Shown: positions 24,785 through 33,209 of the stretch, piece by piece
Position numbering within the stretch: position 1 is the first letter of the stretch
Layout: every line of letters begins with the position of its first letter
From: Candidatus Zhuqueibacterota bacterium
GTDB taxonomy: Bacteria > Zhuqueibacterota > Zhuqueibacteria > Residuimicrobiales > Residuimicrobiaceae
Length of the DNA stretch: 37,910 nt
Direction: 5' to 3'
Assembly (NCBI GenBank): GCA_963169875.1
Contig: CAUJEL010000187.1
Span: forward strand, 1-37,910
Program-made: the position numbers and the translations under genes
The notes under the pieces: model-generated
Seen by the model: only the letters and a program-made list of their open reading frames with translations
The model's database searches: none
What the model was told of the DNA's origin: nothing

Positions 24785-25372
24785 TCAATTCGCTTTACTT
24801 TTTATATATCCTTCCTGACGGGCGTATTTTTCCAGCACTTTCTGCAGCATGCGCCTGCCGCGAAACAAACGCGACATCACCGTGCCGATCGGCCGGTCAA
24901 TGATATCGGCGATTTCCTTGTAGGCAAAGCCCTCCACATCCGCCAGCAGAATGACCATGCGGAACTCTTCACTCAGCTGCTGCAGCGCCGCCTTGATATC
25001 GTCATCGAACAATTCTTCATAATTGGCTTCGTCGAAACCGCCCCACTCCTTGACGCCCTGCTGGACATTTTCATTTTCCAGGCCGAATTCGACTTTTTCG
25101 AGCTGCACCTGCTGCGGGGTGCGAATCTTTTTCCGGTATTTATTGATGAAGGTATTGGTGAGGATTTTAAAAATCCACGCCTTGAAATTGGTTCCCTCTT
25201 CGAATTTATCGAAAAAACGATAGGCCCGCAAATAGGTGTCCTGCACCAGATCCTCGGCCTCCGCTGTATTGCGTGTCATGCGCAGAGCCGTGCTGTACAG
25301 AGAATCCATGTATTCGAAGGCAATATCTTCGAATTTTCTTTTTTGTTCTTCACTGATCAATTCTATCTGCAC
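24785..25372 (-). CDS. ECF sigma-70 factor
   Basis: 195 residues. Region 2 spans about 12-80, with [13 protein letters not shown] (42-54) and the -10-recognition helix, and region 4 about 130-185, with the helix-turn-helix [27 protein letters not shown] 45-residue linker separates the two. No anti-sigma factor gene is adjacent; dsbD follows directly. The listed start is a GTG at 25372 without a good ribosome site. A TTG four codons later has GAGGTG 9 bases upstream and may be the real start. Confidence 0.9.
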   Translation of the reverse strand: MQIELISEEQKRKFEDIAFEYMDSLYSTALRMTRNTAEAEDLVQDTYLRAYRFFDKFEEGTNFKAWIFKILTNTFINKYRKKIRTPQQVQLEKVEFGLENENVQQGVKEWGGFDEANYEELFDDDIKAALQQLSEEFRMVILLADVEGFAYKEIADIIDRPIGTVMSRLFRGRRMLQKVLEKYARQEGYIKSKAN

Positions 25373-25418
25373 CTCGTCTGAATCAATATGAAGATTGTTT
25401 CGCCTGAGTAAACCTACT

Positions 25419-25450
25419 GAAAAATACTAAATATACCACCATAAAGTCAA
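25419..25450 (-). promoter_or_regulatory. Candidate Bacteroidota-type promoter of the sigma factor-dsbD operon
   Basis: On the minus strand TTGACT (25450-25445) is followed by TATTTTTC (25426-25419). This fits the TTG-N(about 20)-TAnnTTTG promoter of Bacteroidota with one mismatch. It lies about 47 bases before the sigma factor start. Confidence 0.45.
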
Positions 25451-25505
25451 ATTATTATTTCGATTTTACGAGAAAACAGGGTTTAATGCAAAAATCTCTT
25501 CAGCG

Positions 25506-26090
25506 CTACATCTGTGATTCATCTTTCCAACGCGTGATGCGCCATTTTTCGTCATATGGATTTTTACGCATGTTAAAGATGGCATTCCCCGTGAGATTAT
25601 ACTCCCCTCGACTTCCGAACATGTGAAGATGGAGCGTTTTTGCGATCTCGGCCGCGGTGCCATCCAGCGACTCATAAATGGTAGAGTCCCAGACCAGATT
25701 GAGCGTTTCAAAGTTGCGAAAAAGCCGTCCCGTCGTTTTGAGCTCAACATCCCGGTTCCAGGAAGCATACAGGCCTGAAGTGCCCAGATTGGGATCAAAA
25801 TACACAAAAACGAAACTACTATCAAGCAAATTATCATACACCAGTGAATCGCGAAAGGTATAGGCATAGACGAAATTTTCCAGCACTTCAGCGGGTTCCG
25901 TCTGTTCTGTGATGCGCAACCCGCTGGCGGCATCGCGATCAAGGGCAGGGGCGAAAGGATTGAAGCAGGACAGCTGCAACGCCAGCAAACAGATGACGGC
26001 GATCGCATGGATTTTGCCATACGCTGACGGAGAAACACCGTCATGAGATAACCACGGTGATGCATCATTGTGGCAGAGCGGGTGACTCAT
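25506..26090 (-). CDS. Putative lipoprotein of unknown function, possible frameshift near the N-terminus
   Basis: 194 residues from the ATG at 26090, not recognised. A hydrophobic stretch ending LQLSC (Cys42) is a good lipobox, but 26 polar residues precede it, which is abnormal for a signal peptide. In the neighbouring frame, an ATG followed by GCA AAA gives Met-Ala-Lys. One extra A in the run at 26012-26015 would join it to the hydrophobic segment and give a normal lipoprotein signal. The mature part is compact with aromatic, strand-like segments (SFVFVYFDPNL, EKWRITRWKDES), resembling NTF2-like nuclear-transport-factor folds only vaguely. The gene lies about 86 bases downstream of the S41 protease. 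Confidence 0.55.
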   Translation of the reverse strand: MSHPLCHNDASPWLSHDGVSPSAYGKIHAIAVICLLALQLSCFNPFAPALDRDAASGLRITEQTEPAEVLENFVYAYTFRDSLVYDNLLDSSFVFVYFDPNLGTSGLYASWNRDVELKTTGRLFRNFETLNLVWDSTIYESLDGTAAEIAKTLHLHMFGSRGEYNLTGNAIFNMRKNPYDEKWRITRWKDESQM

Positions 26091-26176
26091 CGAGCGCGTC
26101 CACACTGTATAGCCCTCTCATGCTGTACCGCCAGTTCGCTGGTTTCGCCCTCCTCAAAACCGGGCCTGACAAAAAA

Positions 26177-27772
26177 TCACCAACCGCCCTGTTTCAGGAT
26201 TTCCGCCGCCTTGGGCAGCAGCGACAGGGCTTCTTTCAATTCCGGATCCTCCTGGCGCAGCATCATATAGTAATGGCTGCTGTCCCAGAGATTGCGTGCG
26301 ACTTCTGCTTTGACGATGCCGCTGATGAACACTTGATCCCGTTTATACGCCTCTTCGCTGAATTCCATCTTGTTTTTCTTGACCAGTTCCTGCAAGTCTC
26401 CGGTTAATTCATCGCCAACCGTATACTGCTTGCGGAAGGTCTGGTAGTCCTGATATTTTCCACGGAGTGCCGCCGCATATTTTGCGCCCAGTTCAAAGAA
26501 AATGCGTTTAGCGAACAATTCATTGGTAAAACGGGAGACGCGCTCGGCCTTGAGCATGCTGTCCGGGGTGATGCCACCGCCGCCGTAGACCGTGCGGCCG
26601 GATCGGGTTTGATAAATTTGCCGGCTTGAATCCTGCGCCGGTTTCGGCTCCTCATCGCTATAGGCTTCGGAATAGTAATCCGCCAGGCCGTCGTCATAGG
26701 GCCGCTGGATGAGGCGGCCGCTGGGCGTGTAATAGCGCGCCACGGTGAGACGCAGGCCGGAGCCGTCTTTGAGGCCAATCTGATTTTGTACCAGTCCCTT
26801 GCCGAAACTGGTTTGTCCGACCACCATGCCGCGGTCCAAATCCTGAATGGCGCCCGCCACAATTTCAGAGGCGCTGGCGGAACCGTGGCTGATCATGACC
26901 ACCATGGGGAACATGGGCAGGTCGTTGCCGTTGGTTGAATAGAAATCATCGTCCGCCGCCTTGATGCGGCCGCGCGTATAGACCAGCTTCTGGCCTTCGG
27001 GGATGAAGCGGTCAGCCACTTCGACGGCTTGTTCCAGCAGTCCGCCGGAATTGGAACGCAGGTCGAAGACAAGCTGTTTCATACCCTGCCGCAGCAAATC
27101 CTGCATGGCGCGGTCGAGCTCATCCGAGGTCGTCCTGGCAAAACGGGCCAGCCAGATATAGCCGGTCTTGCCGTCGTCGAGCATAAAAGATGAATAGATG
27201 CTGTTGATGGGGATTTTATCCCGTGTGATGACCGCATCAAAGGGCTCCTGCATGCTGCTGCGGCCGATGCTGAGCTTGACCTTGCTGCCCTTGGGGCCGC
27301 GCAATTTTTTGAACACCTCCTCTTCGGTGATGCCATAAGCGGATTGGTCATCGATGCGAATGATCTGGTCGCCGGGCATCAAACCCACCGCTTCGGAAGG
27401 GCCGCCGGGAATCGGCGAGACCACGGTCAGCACTTTATTCAGAACGATGAATTCGATGCCAATGCCCTCGAAACTGCCTTCGAATTGCTCCGTGACTTTT
27501 TCAAGGCTTTTCTTGGGGATGTATACCGAGTGCGGATCGAGTTTGCCCAGCAAGCCTTCGATGGCGCCGGTGATCAATTTATCACTGTCCACGGGTTCCA
27601 CATAAAACCGTTTCACATAGGCGAAAACCTCTATGAATCGATCCAGTTCGGCGCGAATGTTATCCTGGGGATAGAGCTCATTGTTGCCAAATTTGGTGAA
27701 CCCGATGCCAATGATGATTCCCAGCGTGGCCAGCACGAGGATCCAGGAAATTTTTTTATTCATCTGTTTCAT
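26177..27772 (-). CDS. S41-family C-terminal processing peptidase (CtpA-like)
   Basis: 531 residues. One N-terminal membrane helix (about 9-26), a helical segment with LDPHSVYIPKK, a PDZ domain (about 100-185, FEGIGIEF...GLMPGDQIIRID), and the S41 catalytic core. The nucleophile is Ser300 in HGSASASEIVAGA and the general base is Lys325 in SFGKGLVQ. The roughly 160-residue C-terminal extension is common in FCB-group members. The protein would be periplasmic and trim the C-terminal ends of exported or misfolded proteins. The ATG at 27772 was chosen over the TTG at 27778 and ATG at 27763. The gene starts 18 bases after the GH57 stop. Confidence 0.92.
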   Translation of the reverse strand: MKQMNKKISWILVLATLGIIIGIGFTKFGNNELYPQDNIRAELDRFIEVFAYVKRFYVEPVDSDKLITGAIEGLLGKLDPHSVYIPKKSLEKVTEQFEGSFEGIGIEFIVLNKVLTVVSPIPGGPSEAVGLMPGDQIIRIDDQSAYGITEEEVFKKLRGPKGSKVKLSIGRSSMQEPFDAVITRDKIPINSIYSSFMLDDGKTGYIWLARFARTTSDELDRAMQDLLRQGMKQLVFDLRSNSGGLLEQAVEVADRFIPEGQKLVYTRGRIKAADDDFYSTNGNDLPMFPMVVMISHGSASASEIVAGAIQDLDRGMVVGQTSFGKGLVQNQIGLKDGSGLRLTVARYYTPSGRLIQRPYDDGLADYYSEAYSDEEPKPAQDSSRQIYQTRSGRTVYGGGGITPDSMLKAERVSRFTNELFAKRIFFELGAKYAAALRGKYQDYQTFRKQYTVGDELTGDLQELVKKNKMEFSEEAYKRDQVFISGIVKAEVARNLWDSSHYYMMLRQEDPELKEALSLLPKAAEILKQGGW

Positions 27773-27790
27773 TCCCAAAAAAAAGTAATG

Positions 27791-29950
27791 TTAACAATCA
27801 CTGCATGACAGGAGTAATTTCATCCGCCACATCTCTTCGGGCTGCAGTCTGATGCGCCAGTGCGGCATGACCACCGAGCACTGGTAGATGCGCTCGAAAC
27901 CGGCTTCGGAGAGCGAGACGGTTTCAATTGGAAAACGCCAGAACGTCGCCGGCCGGTCCACCGCCACCTGCACTTCCAGACCATTCCATTCATCGCGCAT
28001 GCCCAGGGTCTGTATATTTTCCAGGACTCCCGTGCTGGCCAGATTTCGCGGCAGCACCTTGCAATCTGGAGAAATAAAATAACGGTCTTTTGCATCTCCC
28101 GCCAAAAGGGCGAATGCGGACTCGCTGGCGAACCAGAGATCGACTGTTTGTGCATGGCGGTTGATAACCGTATAATCAACTTCCACAACCGTCGACCTGC
28201 ATCTGATGCTGATTTGCTTGCGCAACTGAATGGGCACAAAATGGGGGCCCATCCAGACATGTCCCTCTCGTTCCAGTGTGATGATCGCGACCGTGGCATT
28301 TTCTGCGATATCGAATGCATAGGGCTGATCGACAAAATCGCCCTGTTCGCCGTATTTTGCCCGCGCGAACTGTTCCAGCTGTGTCGACGGATGCAAAAAA
28401 TGATCGATCAAGGCGCTGCGGCGATACCAATCATAATGCAGGTATCGTTGCAGATTTTCTTCTTTTGCAGTCGCCAGATCGCTGATGCTGGTTGATTCCA
28501 TGGTCGACCTGGTCTGGTCCAAGACTGTCCGGGCGTGGCGCAGGCGATGATGATAGCCCTCTTCGCGGCGCGTCATGGTGTCCAGCAGATTTACGGCCTT
28601 GTGTTTGATATCCCATTCAAAGAGCGCGCCGCCATTACCCGGTGCAAAATACAGACTCATGCGATCGGACTCGATGATCAATTCATCCTGTGCATCCGCG
28701 TCAAAATCGATCACGTCTGCCGTCACCCAACCTTTTTTCAGCTGTGCCGCTGTTTTGCCCGCCTGATCCATGGCGCAATCGGCCTGGATGAGGTTCTGGT
28801 AAATCGGATAGCGCAGATTGGGCAGATAGAGCCCGCCAAAGACGCCGTGCCAGTAGGGACAATTGCATTGACTGGCGTAGAGATGCTCGCGCGCTGCGGC
28901 GAGTTGCGGCGTCTCTTCTCCCTGCCAGGCGCGCAGCCGCTGACTGGTTCTGAGCATGCGCTTGTGCATGGAATTGGCTTCCGGGTATTTGGCGAGAAAG
29001 TTGCGCCAGAAGCCTCCGTGAATGAACGATTTATACTCCACGGGAAGATGATGGTCCGCGAGCCATTTGCTGCATTCATCATATTTGATGATGGTTTGTG
29101 CCGGCATGGACCATTCCATCATCTCACGATAGGAGGCTGCCGGCAAATAGATTCGGCCCAGGGGCGTCAGTTTTTGCAGCGCTTCCTGAAAGGTCACAAC
29201 CTGGAGCCAATCCTGATTGTCCTGCAGCAGGCTGAAAAACGCATGCAGCCAGCCGCTTTCATAACATTGTGCATAGGTCTCTGGCCAGACGCCGAACTTT
29301 TCTCCATCATCGGCGAATACAGCGATGCGATCTCCTTCTTCGGTCGCCAGACTGTGCAGATATTCAATCGTTTCTTCGGGTGGACGAAAAGGGATGGTAT
29401 AACGCAAACGCTCGCTGATTGGGAATATACGCATCAGGGCGCCCAGATGTTCCGTAAGATAATACCCGTAAAGTTGTTCATCTCGCAAGCCGGCGAATTT
29501 GAAATGCACATCGTCGACCACGCTGTAAGAGATGCCCGCCTGTACCAGGGCGTGCGGCAGTTCGGGTTCCCACACGCGCTCTGCCAGCCAGGCGCCTTCC
29601 GGATGGGTGTACAAGTTGGCTTCGATATAGTGCGTCAGTTTACGAATCTGGGCAATTTTATCTTCATCCGGAATGGCGATCAAGATGGGTTCGTAAAAGC
29701 CGCCGGACATGAGTTCGATTTGTCCGCGGCCGGCCAGGGCGCCCAACCTGGTGATGAACTCGGGATGGTGCGCAGCGATCCATTGCAGTAATATGCCGGA
29801 ATAGTGTTGAGTGATTTTGATTTGAGGAAACTGTTCGATCAGGTGCAAAAAAGGATCATATGCTTTCTGATAGGCGTCTTCAAAAACAAAATCAAAATTT
29901 CCCACCGGTTGATGATTATGTACCCCGATGGTCAGATATATTTTTTTCAA
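27791..29950 (-). CDS. GH57 family 4-alpha-glucanotransferase / alpha-amylase
   Basis: 719 residues counted from the chosen start. The GH57 motifs are present: HNHQP (11-15), the nucleophile in WLAERVWEP (E124) and the acid in DDGEKFG (D214/D215). These align with the E123 and D214 of the Thermococcus litoralis glucanotransferase. The C-terminal part, about 300-719, has the DUF1925 and DUF1926-type domains of that enzyme group. It acts on alpha-1,4-glucans, probably glycogen or maltodextrin, in the cytoplasm; there is no signal peptide. The TTG at 29950 has AGGAG 5 bases upstream and yields the family N-terminus MKKIYLTIGVHNHQP. A longer frame from a GTG at 29995 has no such site. Confidence 0.9.
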   Translation of the reverse strand: MKKIYLTIGVHNHQPVGNFDFVFEDAYQKAYDPFLHLIEQFPQIKITQHYSGILLQWIAAHHPEFITRLGALAGRGQIELMSGGFYEPILIAIPDEDKIAQIRKLTHYIEANLYTHPEGAWLAERVWEPELPHALVQAGISYSVVDDVHFKFAGLRDEQLYGYYLTEHLGALMRIFPISERLRYTIPFRPPEETIEYLHSLATEEGDRIAVFADDGEKFGVWPETYAQCYESGWLHAFFSLLQDNQDWLQVVTFQEALQKLTPLGRIYLPAASYREMMEWSMPAQTIIKYDECSKWLADHHLPVEYKSFIHGGFWRNFLAKYPEANSMHKRMLRTSQRLRAWQGEETPQLAAAREHLYASQCNCPYWHGVFGGLYLPNLRYPIYQNLIQADCAMDQAGKTAAQLKKGWVTADVIDFDADAQDELIIESDRMSLYFAPGNGGALFEWDIKHKAVNLLDTMTRREEGYHHRLRHARTVLDQTRSTMESTSISDLATAKEENLQRYLHYDWYRRSALIDHFLHPSTQLEQFARAKYGEQGDFVDQPYAFDIAENATVAIITLEREGHVWMGPHFVPIQLRKQISIRCRSTVVEVDYTVINRHAQTVDLWFASESAFALLAGDAKDRYFISPDCKVLPRNLASTGVLENIQTLGMRDEWNGLEVQVAVDRPATFWRFPIETVSLSEAGFERIYQCSVVMPHWRIRLQPEEMWRMKLLLSCSDC

Positions 29951-30013
29951 ACCGACTCCTGCAGCCGCGGAACTCATCCTGGCGATAGACAACACGCACT
30001 TTATTTAAAACCA

Positions 30014-30039
30014 GCAGCCGTGGCCGATGCCGCGGCTGC
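30014..30039 (-). terminator. Hairpin between the IDH-family and GH57 genes
   Basis: Arms GCAGCCG (30014-30020) and CGGCTGC (30033-30039) with a GC-rich loop. As minus-strand RNA it is followed by UGGUUUUAAAU, a weak U-tract. It probably ends or attenuates transcription from the isocitrate-dehydrogenase-like gene. Confidence 0.5.
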
Positions 30040-30075
30040 CTGATTTATAACTGTATTTCAATACGCCTGCGTACA

Positions 30076-31194
30076 TCACAGGTGAGCAGCCACCGCTTTG
30101 GCGATGTCGAGACTGGAACTGCTGCCGCCCATATCGTAGGTGCGTGTTTTTCCCTCGGCGATGACCGCTGATACTGCTTTTTCGAGCCGCTGCGCCATCT
30201 CCGTTTCGCCGAGCCAATCCAGCATCAATTTGACGGTCAGCAACATGGCCATGGAATTGACTTTATACTGTCCGGCGTACTTGGGCGCGGAACCGTGGGT
30301 GGGTTCAAAGACGGCGTACTGATCGCCGATGTTGCCGCTGGAACTGAATCCCAACCCGCCGATGAGCTGGGCGCACAGATCGGAGATGATGTCACCGAAC
30401 ATGTTGCTGGTGACGATGACGCCATAGTCCTGCGGATTTTTGATCAGCCACATGCACATGGCATCGATGTTCGCTTCCCACAGGGCAATGCCCGGGTATT
30501 CGGCAGCGATCTTGCGCGCTTCGCGAATGAACAAGCCGCTGGTTTCGCGGATGACATTGGGCTTTTCAACCACGGTGACCGACTTGTAGCCGTACTTTTT
30601 CGCATATTCGAACGCATCGCGCACGATATTGTGCGAGGCCTGGCGCGTGATGATGCGCAAGGAAATTGCGATGTCATTCAAGGGTACGGCAGCGAACCGT
30701 TTCATCTTGGGGGAATGCTTGACCAGCGTTTGCATCACTTCTTCGGGGATGGGATGAAACTCAACGCCCGCATAAAGATCTTCGGTGTTTTCGCGAAAGA
30801 CCACAAGGTCGATATCATCACGATAGTTGAGGGGATTGCCTGGATAGGCTTTGCAGGGGCGCAGGTTGGTGCGCAGGTTGAATTCCTGACGCAAGCGGAC
30901 GATGGGACTGGAATAGACGAGTCCCTTGCCTTTCAATTCAGGCGCCAATTCCGCTTCCGCTTCTTCCTTGGGCTTGGAGGTAATGGCGCCAAAAAGACAG
31001 CAATCAGTCTTTTTTAATAATTCAGTGGTGCGTTTGGGAAGCGGATCCCCTTCCTGGCACCAAAATTCCCAGCCGATGTCCCCGGGAAAATATTCCGCAT
31101 CCAGGGCCAGCTTGTCGAGCACGATCTGTGCTGCATCCATGACATCTTTGCCGATTCCATCTCCCGGCAGCAGAGCAATCTTGTACTTGGCCAT
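30076..31194 (-). CDS. Isocitrate/isopropylmalate dehydrogenase family protein, NADP-type signature
   Basis: 372 residues. N-terminus LLPGDGIGKDVMDAA; substrate region YSSPIVRLRQEFNLRTNLRP (94-113); VVFRENTEDLYAGVEF (131-146); metal-binding ANIDAMCMW with D244 and FGDIISD with D268 and D272; cofactor loop HGSAPKYAG (300-308). The KY pair (305-306) matches the Lys344/Tyr345 of E. coli NADP-isocitrate dehydrogenase, whereas NAD enzymes usually have acidic/hydrophobic residues there. The E. coli Arg395 equivalent is missing (Gly), and the Asn115 equivalent is Ile. Isocitrate is the likeliest substrate, though homoisocitrate or isopropylmalate is not excluded. AAGG lies upstream of the ATG at 31194; a GTG 9 bases earlier is the alternative. 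Confidence 0.85.
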   Translation of the reverse strand: MAKYKIALLPGDGIGKDVMDAAQIVLDKLALDAEYFPGDIGWEFWCQEGDPLPKRTTELLKKTDCCLFGAITSKPKEEAEAELAPELKGKGLVYSSPIVRLRQEFNLRTNLRPCKAYPGNPLNYRDDIDLVVFRENTEDLYAGVEFHPIPEEVMQTLVKHSPKMKRFAAVPLNDIAISLRIITRQASHNIVRDAFEYAKKYGYKSVTVVEKPNVIRETSGLFIREARKIAAEYPGIALWEANIDAMCMWLIKNPQDYGVIVTSNMFGDIISDLCAQLIGGLGFSSSGNIGDQYAVFEPTHGSAPKYAGQYKVNSMAMLLTVKLMLDWLGETEMAQRLEKAVSAVIAEGKTRTYDMGGSSSSLDIAKAVAAHL

Positions 31195-31221
31195 CGCGTT
31201 CACCCTTACATTAGTTCAGAA

Positions 31222-31253
31222 TGATTAAAATACAAATCTTTATATTTTAATCA
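31222..31253. promoter_or_regulatory. 11-bp perfect AT-rich inverted repeat upstream of the IDH-family gene
   Basis: TGATTAAAATA (31222-31232) and TATTTTAATCA (31243-31253) flank a 10-base spacer, 28 bases upstream of the start codon. It is too AT-rich for a strong terminator, so an operator or AT-rich promoter element is likelier. Confidence 0.5.
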
Positions 31254-31284
31254 ATTTAAAGAGCTTTCGCAAGGGAAAAACGTC

Positions 31285-32187
31285 TCAAAATTGCAGCGTA
31301 AACGAGAATCGATGCGCTTGACCAAGATCTTCCTTGAATGGAATGTAGGCGTAATCCAGCGCGGAGCGGCCAAAGCGCAGGCCAAATCCGGCGCTGAGAT
31401 CGCGCGCCTCATAGCCCGCCATGTAACCGGCGCGCAGCGCCAGCATTTCCACCGGCCGCAGCTCGGTGCCCACATGCAGGTGACTCTCCTGGTCCTGCAC
31501 CGAGACATAATCGGCCGTGACCAGCCAGAAGGATCTTGAAGCACTCACCGGGAGTGCATAGGAGATGCCGGCCCGCAGCGTGCGCGGCAGTGTCACCTCT
31601 TCGACTTGCAGTTCCGACATGGCGCCCAGATGTTGCAGAGCGGCTCCGGCCCAGAGTCCCTTGATGGGCGTGCGATACTGCACGCCGAAATCCATGCTGA
31701 ATCCGCTGGCGCTTTCCACATAGATTTTTTCGTGCAGATAACGCACGTTGATGCCAACGGTGGCCTTATCGCCAAGATGCCGGGCCAGATTCAGGCCGAA
31801 TACGACGTCATGGGCGGAGAAAGTGCCGAGCGGCTCTTCCGTGGGCGTGATGCGCTGTTCGATATCGGAAACGGAATTTACCAGCGCATGCAAACCGATG
31901 GCCCATTTGCCGCGGGGAAAGGCAACCGCTGCCGCGCTCTGCTGGATATCCTGGATCCACTGGTTATGGCTGAAATGAGCCTGACGCCTGGAGATTTGTG
32001 CGATGCCCGCGGGATTCCAGAATGAACTGCCGGCGTCCTGCGCGGCAGCCACGATGCTCTCGCCCATGGCGGCCGGACGCGCGCCAGCGCCGATCTGCAG
32101 AACCGCCAGGCCGGTTTTCCATTGCGCTTCCGCGGCAGAAATTCCCAGTAGCAGCAAAAGTATGATAATTTGATTTTTTTTCATCAT
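31285..32187 (-). CDS. PorV/PorQ family outer-membrane protein (second of two)
   Basis: 300 residues. Signal peptide (1-22, KNQIIILLLLLGISAAEA) and a beta-barrel-type sequence with the family opening QIGAGARPAAMGESIVAAAQDAGSSFWNPAGIA, a conserved PorV/PorQ/UPF0164 motif, and an aromatic C-terminal residue (SFTLQF) typical of outer-membrane barrels. PorV is the shuttle of the type IX secretion system. The gene directly follows a paralogue (20 bases from stop to the chosen start). The ATG at 32187 (or the adjacent 32184) was preferred over the GTG at 32199. Confidence 0.82.
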   Translation of the reverse strand: MMKKNQIIILLLLLGISAAEAQWKTGLAVLQIGAGARPAAMGESIVAAAQDAGSSFWNPAGIAQISRRQAHFSHNQWIQDIQQSAAAVAFPRGKWAIGLHALVNSVSDIEQRITPTEEPLGTFSAHDVVFGLNLARHLGDKATVGINVRYLHEKIYVESASGFSMDFGVQYRTPIKGLWAGAALQHLGAMSELQVEEVTLPRTLRAGISYALPVSASRSFWLVTADYVSVQDQESHLHVGTELRPVEMLALRAGYMAGYEARDLSAGFGLRFGRSALDYAYIPFKEDLGQAHRFSFTLQF

Positions 32188-32207
32188 CGAATCTTTCACG
32201 TCCTATG

Positions 32208-33182
32208 TTAAAATCCGAAATGCCAGGAGAAAATGTGGTCTGCGCTCGGCGCTTCATCGGGCGCGGCATAGGCATAATTGAGCGCCAGGTCGGTTCCCAG
32301 AAACCGCAAACCGAAACCAAGGCCGAACGTCAACCGTCCTTCATCCAGTCCCATGCGCAAGGCGCCCACCTGCGGCAGGGTTGCTTCCGCACCAACATGA
32401 TATCGCGGATTTTGTTCCTTGCTGTCTTCGACTTCTCCGCTGACCAGCAGCCAGCGCAACGGGGTTCGATAGGCCACGGCCGCGCGCATGACCCGGGGGA
32501 ATTTGTCCGTGACGCTGGTGCCGCGCTCCCATACCTTTTCCGTGTTCCAGGTGTATTTGGACATGTTATCGCGCAACACCAATCCAAAATTCAAATCCTC
32601 AATGGGGGTGAAATAGGCGCCGACATCCAGTCCAAATCCACTGGATGTCAATGCCGCATTATCGCTGGTGATATCCGGTATGCGGCTGTACAAAACCTTG
32701 CCGCTCACGCCCAATGAGAATTTCTCGTGCGGACTGAGCGCGAACGAAAGATAGAACGCATTCTCTGAAAACGAGTAATCCTGGGTGTGATTGCCAGACA
32801 GGTCACGGCCGTCGATATGGTCCACGCCGGCATGAATCCAGGCCAGTGCGAATCCGGCCCGCATGGGACCCGAGCCTTCCTCATCGCCCCGTTTTGGATG
32901 GAGCGGCTGTGCATAGCCGATATAATTCAATTTGCGATCCAGCGGCAAAAAAGCAAATGAAATAGCCGCCTGCCGGCCTGAAAGATTAGGGAGCAGTGCG
33001 GGATTATAAATGCCGGAGAAGGCATCTTCCGGGATGGCACTGAACGCATCCCCCATCGCCTTGGCGCGGGCGCCGATCCCCATGCGCAGAAAAGCGCCGG
33101 CATAGCCGCCGTCTCCATGCTCTGCTAAAACGCTTTGCGCCAGCAGCATACAAGCGATCGCCCAAAAAACAATTTTTTTCAT
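32208..33182 (-). CDS. PorV/PorQ family outer-membrane protein (first of two)
   Basis: 324 residues. Signal peptide (1-20), then the PorV/PorQ opening FLRMGIGARAKAMGDAFSAIPEDAFSGIYNPALLPNLSGRQ, which has the same GARA..MG..F/S design as its neighbour. It ends in the aromatic-rich HIFSWHFGF, a barrel-insertion signal. It lies 27 bases downstream of a T9SS-tailed propeller protein. A dedicated PorV-like partner for that substrate, or a stand-alone outer-membrane channel, are the two likely roles. Confidence 0.82.
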   Translation of the reverse strand: MKKIVFWAIACMLLAQSVLAEHGDGGYAGAFLRMGIGARAKAMGDAFSAIPEDAFSGIYNPALLPNLSGRQAAISFAFLPLDRKLNYIGYAQPLHPKRGDEEGSGPMRAGFALAWIHAGVDHIDGRDLSGNHTQDYSFSENAFYLSFALSPHEKFSLGVSGKVLYSRIPDITSDNAALTSSGFGLDVGAYFTPIEDLNFGLVLRDNMSKYTWNTEKVWERGTSVTDKFPRVMRAAVAYRTPLRWLLVSGEVEDSKEQNPRYHVGAEATLPQVGALRMGLDEGRLTFGLGFGLRFLGTDLALNYAYAAPDEAPSADHIFSWHFGF

Positions 33183-33209
33183 ATGCTCATTTCCTCAACC
33201 TTGTCCTGC

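Noticed and set aside
25466-26068. Overlapping minus-strand frame of 200 codons at the lipoprotein locus
   Set aside because: Its downstream part is the wrong frame of the lipoprotein gene; only its first codons (Met-Ala-Lys) are of interest for the frameshift idea.
28535-29791. Plus-strand frame of 418 codons antisense to the GH57 gene
   Set aside because: Fully inside the GH57 coding sequence, no domain, no ribosome binding site.
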